From CAZNLL01 sp964573885 (GTDB taxonomy: Bacteria; Desulfobacterota; DSM-4660; Desulfatiglandales; Desulfatiglandaceae): DNA of 10,916 nucleotides. Below, one piece after another: positions 1 to 6,940 of the stretch; positions within the stretch are counted from its first letter, which is position 1; each line of letters opens with the position of its first letter. The stretch covers positions 1 through 10,916 of the forward strand of contig CAZNLL010000121.1 of NCBI GenBank assembly GCA_964573885.1. The letters run 5' to 3'. The position numbers and the translations under genes are program-made. The notes beneath the pieces are model-generated. The model saw only the letters and a list, made by a program, of their open reading frames with translations. It searched no databases and was not told where the DNA came from.

Positions 1-1272
1 GATCAACACCGGCGTGATCAACAGGAAAAAAGGGAAAAACCCCTTATTAAACCTCCAGGCCTCCTGCTTCATTTGATGGAGGCCCATACCCGCAAGGAGA
101 GACACGCCAAATACGTAAAGGAATATGATCTGGGCCGGGATGCGGAAGCGATTGAAGCCCGGCAGTTTGTATACCAGGGGATAGAGGGGGTTGTATTTGC
201 CCAGGGCCAGAAAAAGGGCGATCAACGTCATGATTATAAAGAAGATCCTCAAACGGTTAAGGGATGGATGCCGGGCACTTACAAAAGCCAGAAGCAAAGG
301 AAGTATGCCCACATAGCCGCAACTCTCCCAAAAATGCCACGTTTCCGGACTTCGCCAGTAGGTATTATCAATGGGATTTCCAAAGACATCCGGTAGCAGG
401 AAGGCCAGAAGCTCTTTGGGATGGAGAGACTCATAGGTGGCAAAGGCGTAGCTGATCCCCCCGCCGCGCGTGGAAAGTCGTGCGAATTCCAGGGTGGGAA
501 GCAGCTGTACAGCTGCCAGGGCGAAGCCTGTCATTAAAAGGAGAACGGTGCCGGTCCCCAGTTTCAGGGCGAGCCTCGGCCGACGGTCCTTGACCAGGCA
601 TACCGCATGAAAAAGGCCGAACCCCAGGACCCCCAGGGCAGTATAAAAGGCGATTTGGGGAAATCCTCCCAAGAGCTGTACACCGAAGACGAGACCGGAA
701 ATAAAAACGTATTTGAGGCGTTGCTTCTGGATGAAACGATATTGAAGGTGGAATATGAGGGGGATCCAGATATAGTTCTGAACAAAGGAAAGGTGCCCGG
801 CGTAAAGATGGCCCATGAAGAAGCCATTAAAGGAGAAAACCACCGCCGAAACAAGGCTCCCCTCCCTGGATACGGACAGGGCCCGCATAAAGGCATACAT
901 AAAAAAACTGCCCAGCACACAATGAAGGGCGGTGGAATAGCCATAGGCGCTCTCGGGAGGAAGCAGGTAGTAAAGGAACCCCAGGGGATAAAACATGGAG
1001 GTCTGAATATTGGCTATAAATGGCATTCCAGAAAAGAGGTAGGGGTTCCAGAAGGGGAGGAAACCGTGGGACAGGAGGTGTTCGTAAATAAATTTCTTCC
1101 AGGGGTGAAACTGGTATATGAAATCCAGTCCGAAGAGCGGCCTTCCTGAAACAATGGGAGTAAAGAAAAAAATGAAGGCCAGACCGATCAAAAGGAACAG
1201 GAAGAGCACGTCGTTCTTATGGGAGGCCGTTTTCCCGGTGAGATGGGTTTGTTGCTCTTTTCCGTCAGCCAT
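1..1272 (-). CDS. YfhO-like multi-pass membrane protein (GT-C type), 3' end outside the window
   Basis: Reading the minus strand from the ATG at 1272 gives 424 open codons with no stop before the left edge, so the gene is C-terminally truncated by the window and not by mutation. It has a charged N-terminus, a first membrane helix at about residues 22-41, then the loop GRPLFGLDFIYQFHPW (Asp50) and FWNPYLFSGMPF (Trp75-Pro84). This pairing of an Asp in the first outer loop with a W-N-P...G-x-P motif is typical of the YfhO family (Pfam YfhO), which is related to GT-C glycosyltransferases. Several further hydrophobic segments follow. In YfhO proteins such architecture is linked to glycosylation of envelope polymers using lipid-phosphate sugars; the substrate here is unknown. 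The start is supported by AGGCGGA at 1285-1279, six bases upstream. It begins 14 bp after the stop of the DUF2723 gene, so it is probably co-transcribed with it. Confidence 0.82.
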   Translation of the reverse strand, partial: MADGKEQQTHLTGKTASHKNDVLFLFLLIGLAFIFFFTPIVSGRPLFGLDFIYQFHPWKKFIYEHLLSHGFLPFWNPYLFSGMPFIANIQTSMFYPLGFLYYLLPPESAYGYSTALHCVLGSFFMYAFMRALSVSREGSLVSAVVFSFNGFFMGHLYAGHLSFVQNYIWIPLIFHLQYRFIQKQRLKYVFISGLVFGVQLLGGFPQIAFYTALGVLGFGLFHAVCLVKDRRPRLALKLGTGTVLLLMTGFALAAVQLLPTLEFARLSTRGGGISYAFATYESLHPKELLAFLLPDVFGNPIDNTYWRSPETWHFWESCGYVGILPLLLAFVSARHPSLNRLRIFFIIMTLIALFLALGKYNPLYPLVYKLPGFNRFRIPAQIIFLYVFGVSLLAGMGLHQMKQEAWRFNKGFFPFFLLITPVLI

Positions 1273-1286
1273 GGTGATTCCGCCTG

Positions 1287-3350
1287 TCAATGAAAACCCT
1301 CGGAATGTCTAAGATTCTCCCTGATGAATCTTTGTATGCGGGGCTGATTGTTGTTTATGGACAGAGATCTCTCGAAGGTAATCAGGGCCTCCCTTTGTCT
1401 GCCGGCCTCATAGAGGGCGAAGCCCAGGTTGTTTAGGCACCCGTAGCGGAAGGGTTTTAGGGCCACCGCCTTTTGAAAAAAGGATATGGCAGCGTCATAG
1501 TCTCCCCTTTTATGCCAGTAATAGCCCCAGTTATTATAAACGCTGCTGAGATCTTCATGATAGCGCAAGGCCTTCTTAAGCTCCCTCAGGGCTTCTCTGT
1601 AAAATCCTCTGTCCGTCAAAAAGACGGCCATATCCGAGTGGATCAGGGTGTCGTTGTAACCGATCCGGGAGGCCAGCTGGATGTTTTTCAGACCGTCTGC
1701 ATCTCGTCCCACCTGGAAGAGGGCCTTTGCGCGGTTGAAATAGAAATAGGCGCATATCTCGCGGTTCATAAAATCCCTTTCAAAACCATCATGGAAGCTC
1801 TCCGTGGCATAGTGGGCCCAGACGCCGCGGATCCGCTTCGGGTCCAGCCCCTGACCCCTCTTGATCACCCCGTGTAAAACCCCGAGGGAAGCCAAATCAA
1901 GACCGGCGGGGAGGTTCAGTGCATAGGGGCCGAAAATCCCGTAAAACACATGACCGGCCCCCCTTTGGACAATGAGGCTCTTTTCAACGGCGTCTCTCTT
2001 TTCCTGCCACTTTTTACCCGGGACCTTTTCCCTGGGGCTTACCCCGGGCATTTGAAATATAATACTGTGCCTGTCATAGAGGTGCACATCCTCCCGCATC
2101 CTCTCCACCAAGCGACCATAAGTCACAGGGAAGACATAATTGTCTCCCCGCACAAAAAGCGTATCCCCCTGGCCCAGGGTCCTGAAGATATTGGTGGCAT
2201 GCTCGTAGGCGGTGTAGTTGAGGCTTTGGTCACACAGAGAATAATGGGATGAAAACAGTATGACGGGAATCACACAACAGGCCCCCTTCAGGACCCTCAC
2301 CGTTGCCAAACCCACCCTTTTAAACCCCGTGACCCGCCTTAACGCATCCCCCACTCCGACCCCGATCAGCACTCCCACCCCAATGCAGGTGGGCAGCGTA
2401 AAGGGCGTCACCTCAAAGGAGATAATGTTTAAAAAAACCGCATAGGCCAGATCAAAAACAATAAGAAGCACAAAAAAAACCCGCCACCGTCCAGACCTCA
2501 GCCTCAACCACCCCCACAGGGCCGCCGCCAAAAGGACCCCGAATTGAGACCACACAAATCCCAACACCTCCCGGGCACGGGAAAGATATTCCATGGGTGC
2601 CTTGTTCAACACATACCCCGCCCGGTGCGACCGCCCTGTGACGTGTGCCAAAAACCGCTCCACACTGTCCGGATCCCCCCAGTGAATGGCCGCACCGGAC
2701 ACCGTTCGGATGGGAAGATAGGCATAAAGGGTCAGGGCAAAAACAAAGAAAAGGGTTAAAACAAGCAACGGTCCCACCCTCAAAAGGGCCTTCCGGTCAC
2801 CGGAAAAAATGATGAAAAAGACCGCCGGCGCCAGCATCACCGTCTGCATGTGATTGCCGAAACTCAGCCCCGTGAGAAAGGCAAAAACCAGGACAAGGAA
2901 AAAACGCCTCTCCTCATCCCATCGCTGCAACACCCACATGAGCAGGGCCACAAAAAAACAGTGGAGGGCATAGACCTCGGCAGGAACCGATTGAAACCAG
3001 AACACAGGCACAAAGGCCAGAGAAAAGGCACCCACAAAGCCACCCACCCGGGAGCCCGCCTCCCTCACAATCATGGACCACACCAGCCACACCGTGAGCA
3101 CACAGAAAAGGGTGGACATGAGGTTCAACCTGAAAGCAATGCTGCCCACAGGGAGCAGGGAAAAGAGCTTGCCCAGCACCACATACAGGGGATAGCCGCT
3201 CCCGTGGGGCACCCCCAGACAAAAGGCCGCCGCCGTCAGCTCACCGCTGTCCCCCAAATACACTGTGGGACAGATAGTGGTCAGGTACACCCCAAAAAGA
3301 CAGACCGCCAGAAGGGGCAAAACGCCCTGTTTTAAGGTTGAAAGATTCAT
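1287..3350 (-). CDS. DUF2723/TMEM260-like GT-C glycosyltransferase with C-terminal TPRs (paralogue A)
   Basis: This 687-residue protein has about 11-12 hydrophobic helices (residues ~9 to ~376) followed by a soluble C-terminal half. The first outer loop has PTVYLGDSGEL (Asp34, Glu37) and LGVPHGSGYPLY (His49, Tyr53), the signature of the DUF2723 family. Human TMEM260, an O-mannosyltransferase using dolichyl-phosphate mannose, belongs to that family; the acidic residues in this loop are the expected catalytic or donor-binding site. The last ~150 residues contain TPR units, the clearest at about 602-633 (NNWGYYWHKRGDYDAAISFF) and 636-670. Residues 1-396 are encoded by DNA identical to that of the neighbouring paralogue; residues 397-687 are diverged from it. 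An in-frame TAG three codons upstream of the ATG excludes a longer start. The ribosome site is weak (GGAG about 15 bases upstream). The donor sugar and acceptor cannot be read from the sequence. Confidence 0.88.
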   Translation of the reverse strand: MNLSTLKQGVLPLLAVCLFGVYLTTICPTVYLGDSGELTAAAFCLGVPHGSGYPLYVVLGKLFSLLPVGSIAFRLNLMSTLFCVLTVWLVWSMIVREAGSRVGGFVGAFSLAFVPVFWFQSVPAEVYALHCFFVALLMWVLQRWDEERRFFLVLVFAFLTGLSFGNHMQTVMLAPAVFFIIFSGDRKALLRVGPLLVLTLFFVFALTLYAYLPIRTVSGAAIHWGDPDSVERFLAHVTGRSHRAGYVLNKAPMEYLSRAREVLGFVWSQFGVLLAAALWGWLRLRSGRWRVFFVLLIVFDLAYAVFLNIISFEVTPFTLPTCIGVGVLIGVGVGDALRRVTGFKRVGLATVRVLKGACCVIPVILFSSHYSLCDQSLNYTAYEHATNIFRTLGQGDTLFVRGDNYVFPVTYGRLVERMREDVHLYDRHSIIFQMPGVSPREKVPGKKWQEKRDAVEKSLIVQRGAGHVFYGIFGPYALNLPAGLDLASLGVLHGVIKRGQGLDPKRIRGVWAHYATESFHDGFERDFMNREICAYFYFNRAKALFQVGRDADGLKNIQLASRIGYNDTLIHSDMAVFLTDRGFYREALRELKKALRYHEDLSSVYNNWGYYWHKRGDYDAAISFFQKAVALKPFRYGCLNNLGFALYEAGRQREALITFERSLSINNNQPRIQRFIRENLRHSEGFH

Positions 3351-3624
3351 GCCTGGCTATCTATCTCCGTACTTGGGGTCCCTCGACTTGGCTCGGGACT
3401 AGATCAGGATCCGAGGGTTCCAGTGATTTGAATGATCATAACGATCTTAACGCTTTAAACGTTTCTCGCCTTTCGCGCTTTTCCCGCCCAGATCTCATAT
3501 TTCATATCCCACATCACATTCCTTTGAAGAGGTGGAATTTATTCCCGCCCCTTAGTGAGTCCCTCCTCTTCCATAAATTTCCTGAGTAGAGGTTGCTCCC
3601 GCCGGATTTTTAGAGAGGCCTCAA
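2163..3624. repeat. Direct repeat copy 1 (1462 bp, identical to 4412-5873 by eye)
   Basis: Aligning this stretch to the one 2249 bp downstream shows no mismatch by eye from 2163 to 3624. It contains the first 396 codons of paralogue A, the 188-bp leader 3351-3538, and the last 27 codons plus stop of paralogue B. At the left boundary identity stops exactly at a codon edge, after Asp396. At the right boundary it stops at 3624, inside the last TPR helix of paralogue B. No terminal inverted repeats, target-site duplications or transposase are seen, so homologous recombination is more likely than transposition. Confidence 0.95.
3351..3538 (-). other. 188-bp intergenic leader before paralogue A (copy 1)
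   Basis: This non-coding spacer lies between the stop of paralogue B and the ATG of paralogue A. It holds a possible -10 box TATGAT (minus strand, 3440-3435) but no convincing -35, and several short GC-rich inverted segments near the ATG (for example GTCCC with GGGAC). No terminator with a U-tract is visible. The same sequence occurs before paralogue B, so any promoter or leader control should act on both genes equally. Confidence 0.4.
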
Positions 3625-5599
3625 AGGCCTTAAGGGCATCCCTTTTCCGGCCCGCCCGGGAAAGGGCATAACCCAGGTTGTTGTAATAGATATAGTTTCC
3701 CGGATTCAGTTCAAGGGCCTTACGAAAAGAGGCCACGGCCCTCGGGTAGTTCCCGGTCTTGTAATAGTAATACCCCCAGTTGGTATGGACGATGTCCTCC
3801 TCTTGGGTATATAAAGCGGCCTTTACCAGTTCCCTTCTGGCCTCTTCAAACAAGCCTTCATCTGTGAGAAAGGTGCCTATGAGGGCGTGTACCCCCGTAT
3901 CATTGTAACCGATTTCAGAGGCCTTCTGAATAAACCTGAGTCCGAATTCCGGATTTCCACTCATAAACAAATGCCGGCCGTACCTGAAATAGAAGTGGGC
4001 ACACACCTGTCGTGTCAGATAGTCCCTTTCAAAGGGGACCTCATAACTCTCGCTGGAATAGTAGGGCCACAGGTTCTCGACGCGGTAGGGCGTCTCAAGT
4101 CCGTGCTCGGGCACGGCCCGGTAGAGAAGACAGTAGGGAATCAGGCGGTGTCCTTGGGGAAGCGATAGGGGGTGGAGGGCATTAAGGGCGTAAAAGACGC
4201 GGGTCGGGGAGAAAGTCTCCAGTATGGTTTTCTCTCGAAAGGCCCTCCATTGTTCCCAGGTTCCTTGAAAGGGGCCTTGCTCTTCACCCACATAAGGTAT
4301 CTTAAAAAGGATATCCTGTCTGTCGTAGAGGTAAAGGTCCCCTCGCATCCCTTCGGCCAGGCGGCCGTAAATGACGGGGAAGGAATTGTTGTCCCCCTCC
4401 ACGAACAGGACATCCCCCTGGCCCAGGGTCCTGAAGATATTGGTGGCATGCTCGTAGGCGGTGTAGTTGAGGCTTTGGTCACACAGAGAATAATGGGATG
4501 AAAACAGTATGACGGGAATCACACAACAGGCCCCCTTCAGGACCCTCACCGTTGCCAAACCCACCCTTTTAAACCCCGTGACCCGCCTTAACGCATCCCC
4601 CACTCCGACCCCGATCAGCACTCCCACCCCAATGCAGGTGGGCAGCGTAAAGGGCGTCACCTCAAAGGAGATAATGTTTAAAAAAACCGCATAGGCCAGA
4701 TCAAAAACAATAAGAAGCACAAAAAAAACCCGCCACCGTCCAGACCTCAGCCTCAACCACCCCCACAGGGCCGCCGCCAAAAGGACCCCGAATTGAGACC
4801 ACACAAATCCCAACACCTCCCGGGCACGGGAAAGATATTCCATGGGTGCCTTGTTCAACACATACCCCGCCCGGTGCGACCGCCCTGTGACGTGTGCCAA
4901 AAACCGCTCCACACTGTCCGGATCCCCCCAGTGAATGGCCGCACCGGACACCGTTCGGATGGGAAGATAGGCATAAAGGGTCAGGGCAAAAACAAAGAAA
5001 AGGGTTAAAACAAGCAACGGTCCCACCCTCAAAAGGGCCTTCCGGTCACCGGAAAAAATGATGAAAAAGACCGCCGGCGCCAGCATCACCGTCTGCATGT
5101 GATTGCCGAAACTCAGCCCCGTGAGAAAGGCAAAAACCAGGACAAGGAAAAAACGCCTCTCCTCATCCCATCGCTGCAACACCCACATGAGCAGGGCCAC
5201 AAAAAAACAGTGGAGGGCATAGACCTCGGCAGGAACCGATTGAAACCAGAACACAGGCACAAAGGCCAGAGAAAAGGCACCCACAAAGCCACCCACCCGG
5301 GAGCCCGCCTCCCTCACAATCATGGACCACACCAGCCACACCGTGAGCACACAGAAAAGGGTGGACATGAGGTTCAACCTGAAAGCAATGCTGCCCACAG
5401 GGAGCAGGGAAAAGAGCTTGCCCAGCACCACATACAGGGGATAGCCGCTCCCGTGGGGCACCCCCAGACAAAAGGCCGCCGCCGTCAGCTCACCGCTGTC
5501 CCCCAAATACACTGTGGGACAGATAGTGGTCAGGTACACCCCAAAAAGACAGACCGCCAGAAGGGGCAAAACGCCCTGTTTTAAGGTTGAAAGATTCAT
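3539..5599 (-). CDS. DUF2723/TMEM260-like GT-C glycosyltransferase with C-terminal TPRs (paralogue B)
   Basis: This 686-residue protein is identical to paralogue A over residues 1-396: the same GDSGE (34-37) and GVPHGSGYPLY motifs and the same membrane helices. From residue 397 it carries a different, homologous soluble arm. The switch is abrupt: both read TLGQGD, then VLFVEGDNNSF here versus TLFVRGDNYVF in A. Shared landmarks such as IGYND, FLTD and NWGYY show the arms are old paralogues. TPRs lie at about 602-635 (NWGYYYYKTGNYPRAVASF) and 636-667. Its stop lies 188 bp before paralogue A, with no terminator seen, so A and B may share a transcript. It is predicted to be an inner-membrane glycosyltransferase acting on the periplasmic face with a lipid-phosphate sugar. 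The differing arm suggests a different acceptor or partner; this is inference. An assembly error at the repeat must be excluded before its chimeric structure is taken as real. Confidence 0.86.
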   Translation of the reverse strand: MNLSTLKQGVLPLLAVCLFGVYLTTICPTVYLGDSGELTAAAFCLGVPHGSGYPLYVVLGKLFSLLPVGSIAFRLNLMSTLFCVLTVWLVWSMIVREAGSRVGGFVGAFSLAFVPVFWFQSVPAEVYALHCFFVALLMWVLQRWDEERRFFLVLVFAFLTGLSFGNHMQTVMLAPAVFFIIFSGDRKALLRVGPLLVLTLFFVFALTLYAYLPIRTVSGAAIHWGDPDSVERFLAHVTGRSHRAGYVLNKAPMEYLSRAREVLGFVWSQFGVLLAAALWGWLRLRSGRWRVFFVLLIVFDLAYAVFLNIISFEVTPFTLPTCIGVGVLIGVGVGDALRRVTGFKRVGLATVRVLKGACCVIPVILFSSHYSLCDQSLNYTAYEHATNIFRTLGQGDVLFVEGDNNSFPVIYGRLAEGMRGDLYLYDRQDILFKIPYVGEEQGPFQGTWEQWRAFREKTILETFSPTRVFYALNALHPLSLPQGHRLIPYCLLYRAVPEHGLETPYRVENLWPYYSSESYEVPFERDYLTRQVCAHFYFRYGRHLFMSGNPEFGLRFIQKASEIGYNDTGVHALIGTFLTDEGLFEEARRELVKAALYTQEEDIVHTNWGYYYYKTGNYPRAVASFRKALELNPGNYIYYNNLGYALSRAGRKRDALKAFEASLKIRREQPLLRKFMEEEGLTKGRE

Positions 5600-5787
5600 G
5601 CCTGGCTATCTATCTCCGTACTTGGGGTCCCTCGACTTGGCTCGGGACTAGATCAGGATCCGAGGGTTCCAGTGATTTGAATGATCATAACGATCTTAAC
5701 GCTTTAAACGTTTCTCGCCTTTCGCGCTTTTCCCGCCCAGATCTCATATTTCATATCCCACATCACATTCCTTTGAAGAGGTGGAAT
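5600..5787 (-). other. 188-bp intergenic leader before paralogue B (copy 2)
   Basis: This spacer is identical by eye to 3351-3538, with the possible -10 TATGAT at 5689-5684. It follows the relic gene end and not a complete gene, so transcription reaching paralogue B must come from this leader or by read-through from the GtrB-like gene; no terminator is seen in between. Confidence 0.4.
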
Positions 5788-5873
5788 TTATTCCCGCCCC
5801 TTAGTGAGTCCCTCCTCTTCCATAAATTTCCTGAGTAGAGGTTGCTCCCGCCGGATTTTTAGAGAGGCCTCAA
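5788..5873 (-). pseudogene. Relic 3' end of a lost DUF2723-TPR gene
   Basis: On the minus strand this segment encodes the last 27 residues (EASLKIRREQ...GLTKGRE) and the TAA stop of paralogue B, but nothing upstream continues the gene. A TAA appears in frame six codons before the Glu, and the start of the relic is only about 56 bp from the stop of the GtrB-like gene. It has no plausible start codon or ribosome site and is read here as a pseudogene fragment, carried along by the duplication or left from a third gene copy. Confidence 0.85.
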
Positions 5874-5929
5874 GGACCTTTGCCCCTTACGTGAGGCTCG
5901 ACATATTTCAAAGAAATACTGGATCTTTT

Positions 5930-6940
5930 CTACGCTTGAGGAACACCGGAAGGGCCCGACCGGTCTTGGGACGCCGAGGCCTTTGCCTCAGAACCTTTCT
6001 CCCGGTCCGGCGGGGAAAACCCATAGAGGTCCTGGACGATATACAGGGGCCTCTGTTTCACTTCATCATAGATCCGGGCCAGGTATTCCCCCAACAACCC
6101 CACCGCAATCAACTGCACCCCGCCCAGGAAAAGGATGACCGTGATCATGGTGGTAAACCCAGTCTGGGCGATCTCGATCCCGGCAAGGCGCTTGATCACA
6201 AAAACGGCGGCCAGTACAAAACCAGCGCCACTGATCATCACCCCCGCCCCTGTCATGATCCTTAAGGGCTTGTAAGAAAAACTAAAGACCGCGTCCAGGG
6301 CGTAGCGCACAAGGCGGCCCAAGGACTGCTTCGGCCGCCCTGCAGCCCGGTCCTGGCGATCGTAATAAACCGCACCCTGTTCAAAGCCCACCCAACTCCT
6401 CAGTCCAGGGAAAAACCGGTTTCTTTCAGCAAACCTGCTGAGCTGTTCTGCGGCCCGCCTGTCAAGAAGCCCGAAAATACCGGTCTGCCGGGGGATGGGG
6501 AAATCACTGATCCAGGAAAAAAACCTGTAAAAGAGCTCAAAACCCAGCCTTCGGATTCCTCTCTCTTTCCTGCTGCGGCGTTGGGCCCGGACCACGTGAA
6601 CTCCGCCTCGCCAACAGTCCAGAAGTTCGGGAATCAGTTCAGGAGGATCTTGTAAGTCCCCGTCCATGAAAACCACGGCATCCCCGTCGGCATGGGCAAG
6701 TCCCGCGGCTATGGCCGCCTGATGCCCAAAGTTGCGCGAGAGGTCAACCACGGCAAACCGCGAATCCCTGCTGGCTTGTTCGAGCATGAGCCTCATGGAG
6801 TCGTCTTCACTTCCGTCATTGATGTAAATGACCTGCCAGCTCACCTGGTCGAGTGAGTCCAACACCCTGACCAGCCTCTCATATAGCTCCGGTAAATTCT
6901 CTTGTTCGTTATAAATGGGTATGACCACACTCAGTTTCAA
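5930..6940 (-). CDS. GtrB/ArnC-like polyprenyl-phosphate glycosyltransferase (family 2, two C-terminal membrane helices)
   Basis: This 336-residue protein starts at a TTG. The start is fixed by the immediate LSVVIPIYNE core strand and by AGAGGG at 6954-6949, eight bases upstream. The GT-A fold motifs are NDGS (41-44), SRNFGHQAAIAAG (68-80) and the metal/donor motif DGDLQDPP (93-100), then PRQTGIFGLLDR and a GRPKQSLGRLVRYALDAVFS acceptor-side segment. Two membrane helices at about 231-250 and 262-283 end in GLLGEYLARIYDE, the standard ending of the GtrB/ArnC-type subfamily. These enzymes transfer a sugar from a nucleotide sugar to undecaprenyl phosphate on the cytoplasmic face. A tail of about 28 residues rich in Ser, Lys and Asp follows the normal end. 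The TTG overlaps the stop of the upstream DPM1-GtrA gene (TTGA), indicating translational coupling. The sugar is not predictable from the sequence. Confidence 0.93.
   Translation of the reverse strand: MKLSVVIPIYNEQENLPELYERLVRVLDSLDQVSWQVIYINDGSEDDSMRLMLEQASRDSRFAVVDLSRNFGHQAAIAAGLAHADGDAVVFMDGDLQDPPELIPELLDCWRGGVHVVRAQRRSRKERGIRRLGFELFYRFFSWISDFPIPRQTGIFGLLDRRAAEQLSRFAERNRFFPGLRSWVGFEQGAVYYDRQDRAAGRPKQSLGRLVRYALDAVFSFSYKPLRIMTGAGVMISGAGFVLAAVFVIKRLAGIEIAQTGFTTMITVILFLGGVQLIAVGLLGEYLARIYDEVKQRPLYIVQDLYGFSPPDREKGSEAKASASQDRSGPSGVPQA

Larger units (their letters stand above)
4412..5873. repeat. Direct repeat copy 2 (1462 bp, identical to 2163-3624 by eye)
   Basis: This copy contains the first 396 codons of paralogue B, the same 188-bp leader at 5600-5787, and the relic gene end at 5788-5873. 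A few bases past 5873 still resemble paralogue B (AAGGTCCTTGAGG versus AAGGCCTTTGAGG on the minus strand), after which similarity is lost. The direct orientation means recombination between the copies would delete 2249 bp and remove paralogue B. Confidence 0.95.

Noticed and set aside
564..944. 126-codon minus-strand open frame
   Set aside because: It is a shifted-frame shadow inside the YfhO-like gene.
607..1149. 180-codon open frame on the plus strand
   Set aside because: It is antisense to the YfhO-like gene, which has clear family motifs, membrane helices and a ribosome site; the plus-strand product resembles nothing recognised.
2850..3335. 161-codon open frame on the plus strand, repeated at 5099-5584
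   Set aside because: It is antisense to the membrane module, has a His/Gln/Lys/Pro-rich low-complexity product produced by the T-poor plus strand, and no ribosome site; its duplication only reflects the DNA repeat.
2163..5599. Diversity-generating retroelement (template/variable repeat pair)
   Set aside because: The repeats are identical and not adenine-mutated, the divergent arms differ at all base types, and there is no reverse transcriptase in the window.
2163..5873. Composite transposon or insertion sequence as the cause of the duplication
   Set aside because: No transposase, terminal inverted repeats or target-site duplications were found at the boundaries, and the left boundary falls at a point of homology between paralogues.
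5904..5918. Terminator after the GtrB-like gene (TATTTC-AAA-GAAATA hairpin)
   Set aside because: The stem is only 6 bp and A/T-rich, with no U-tract following on the minus strand.
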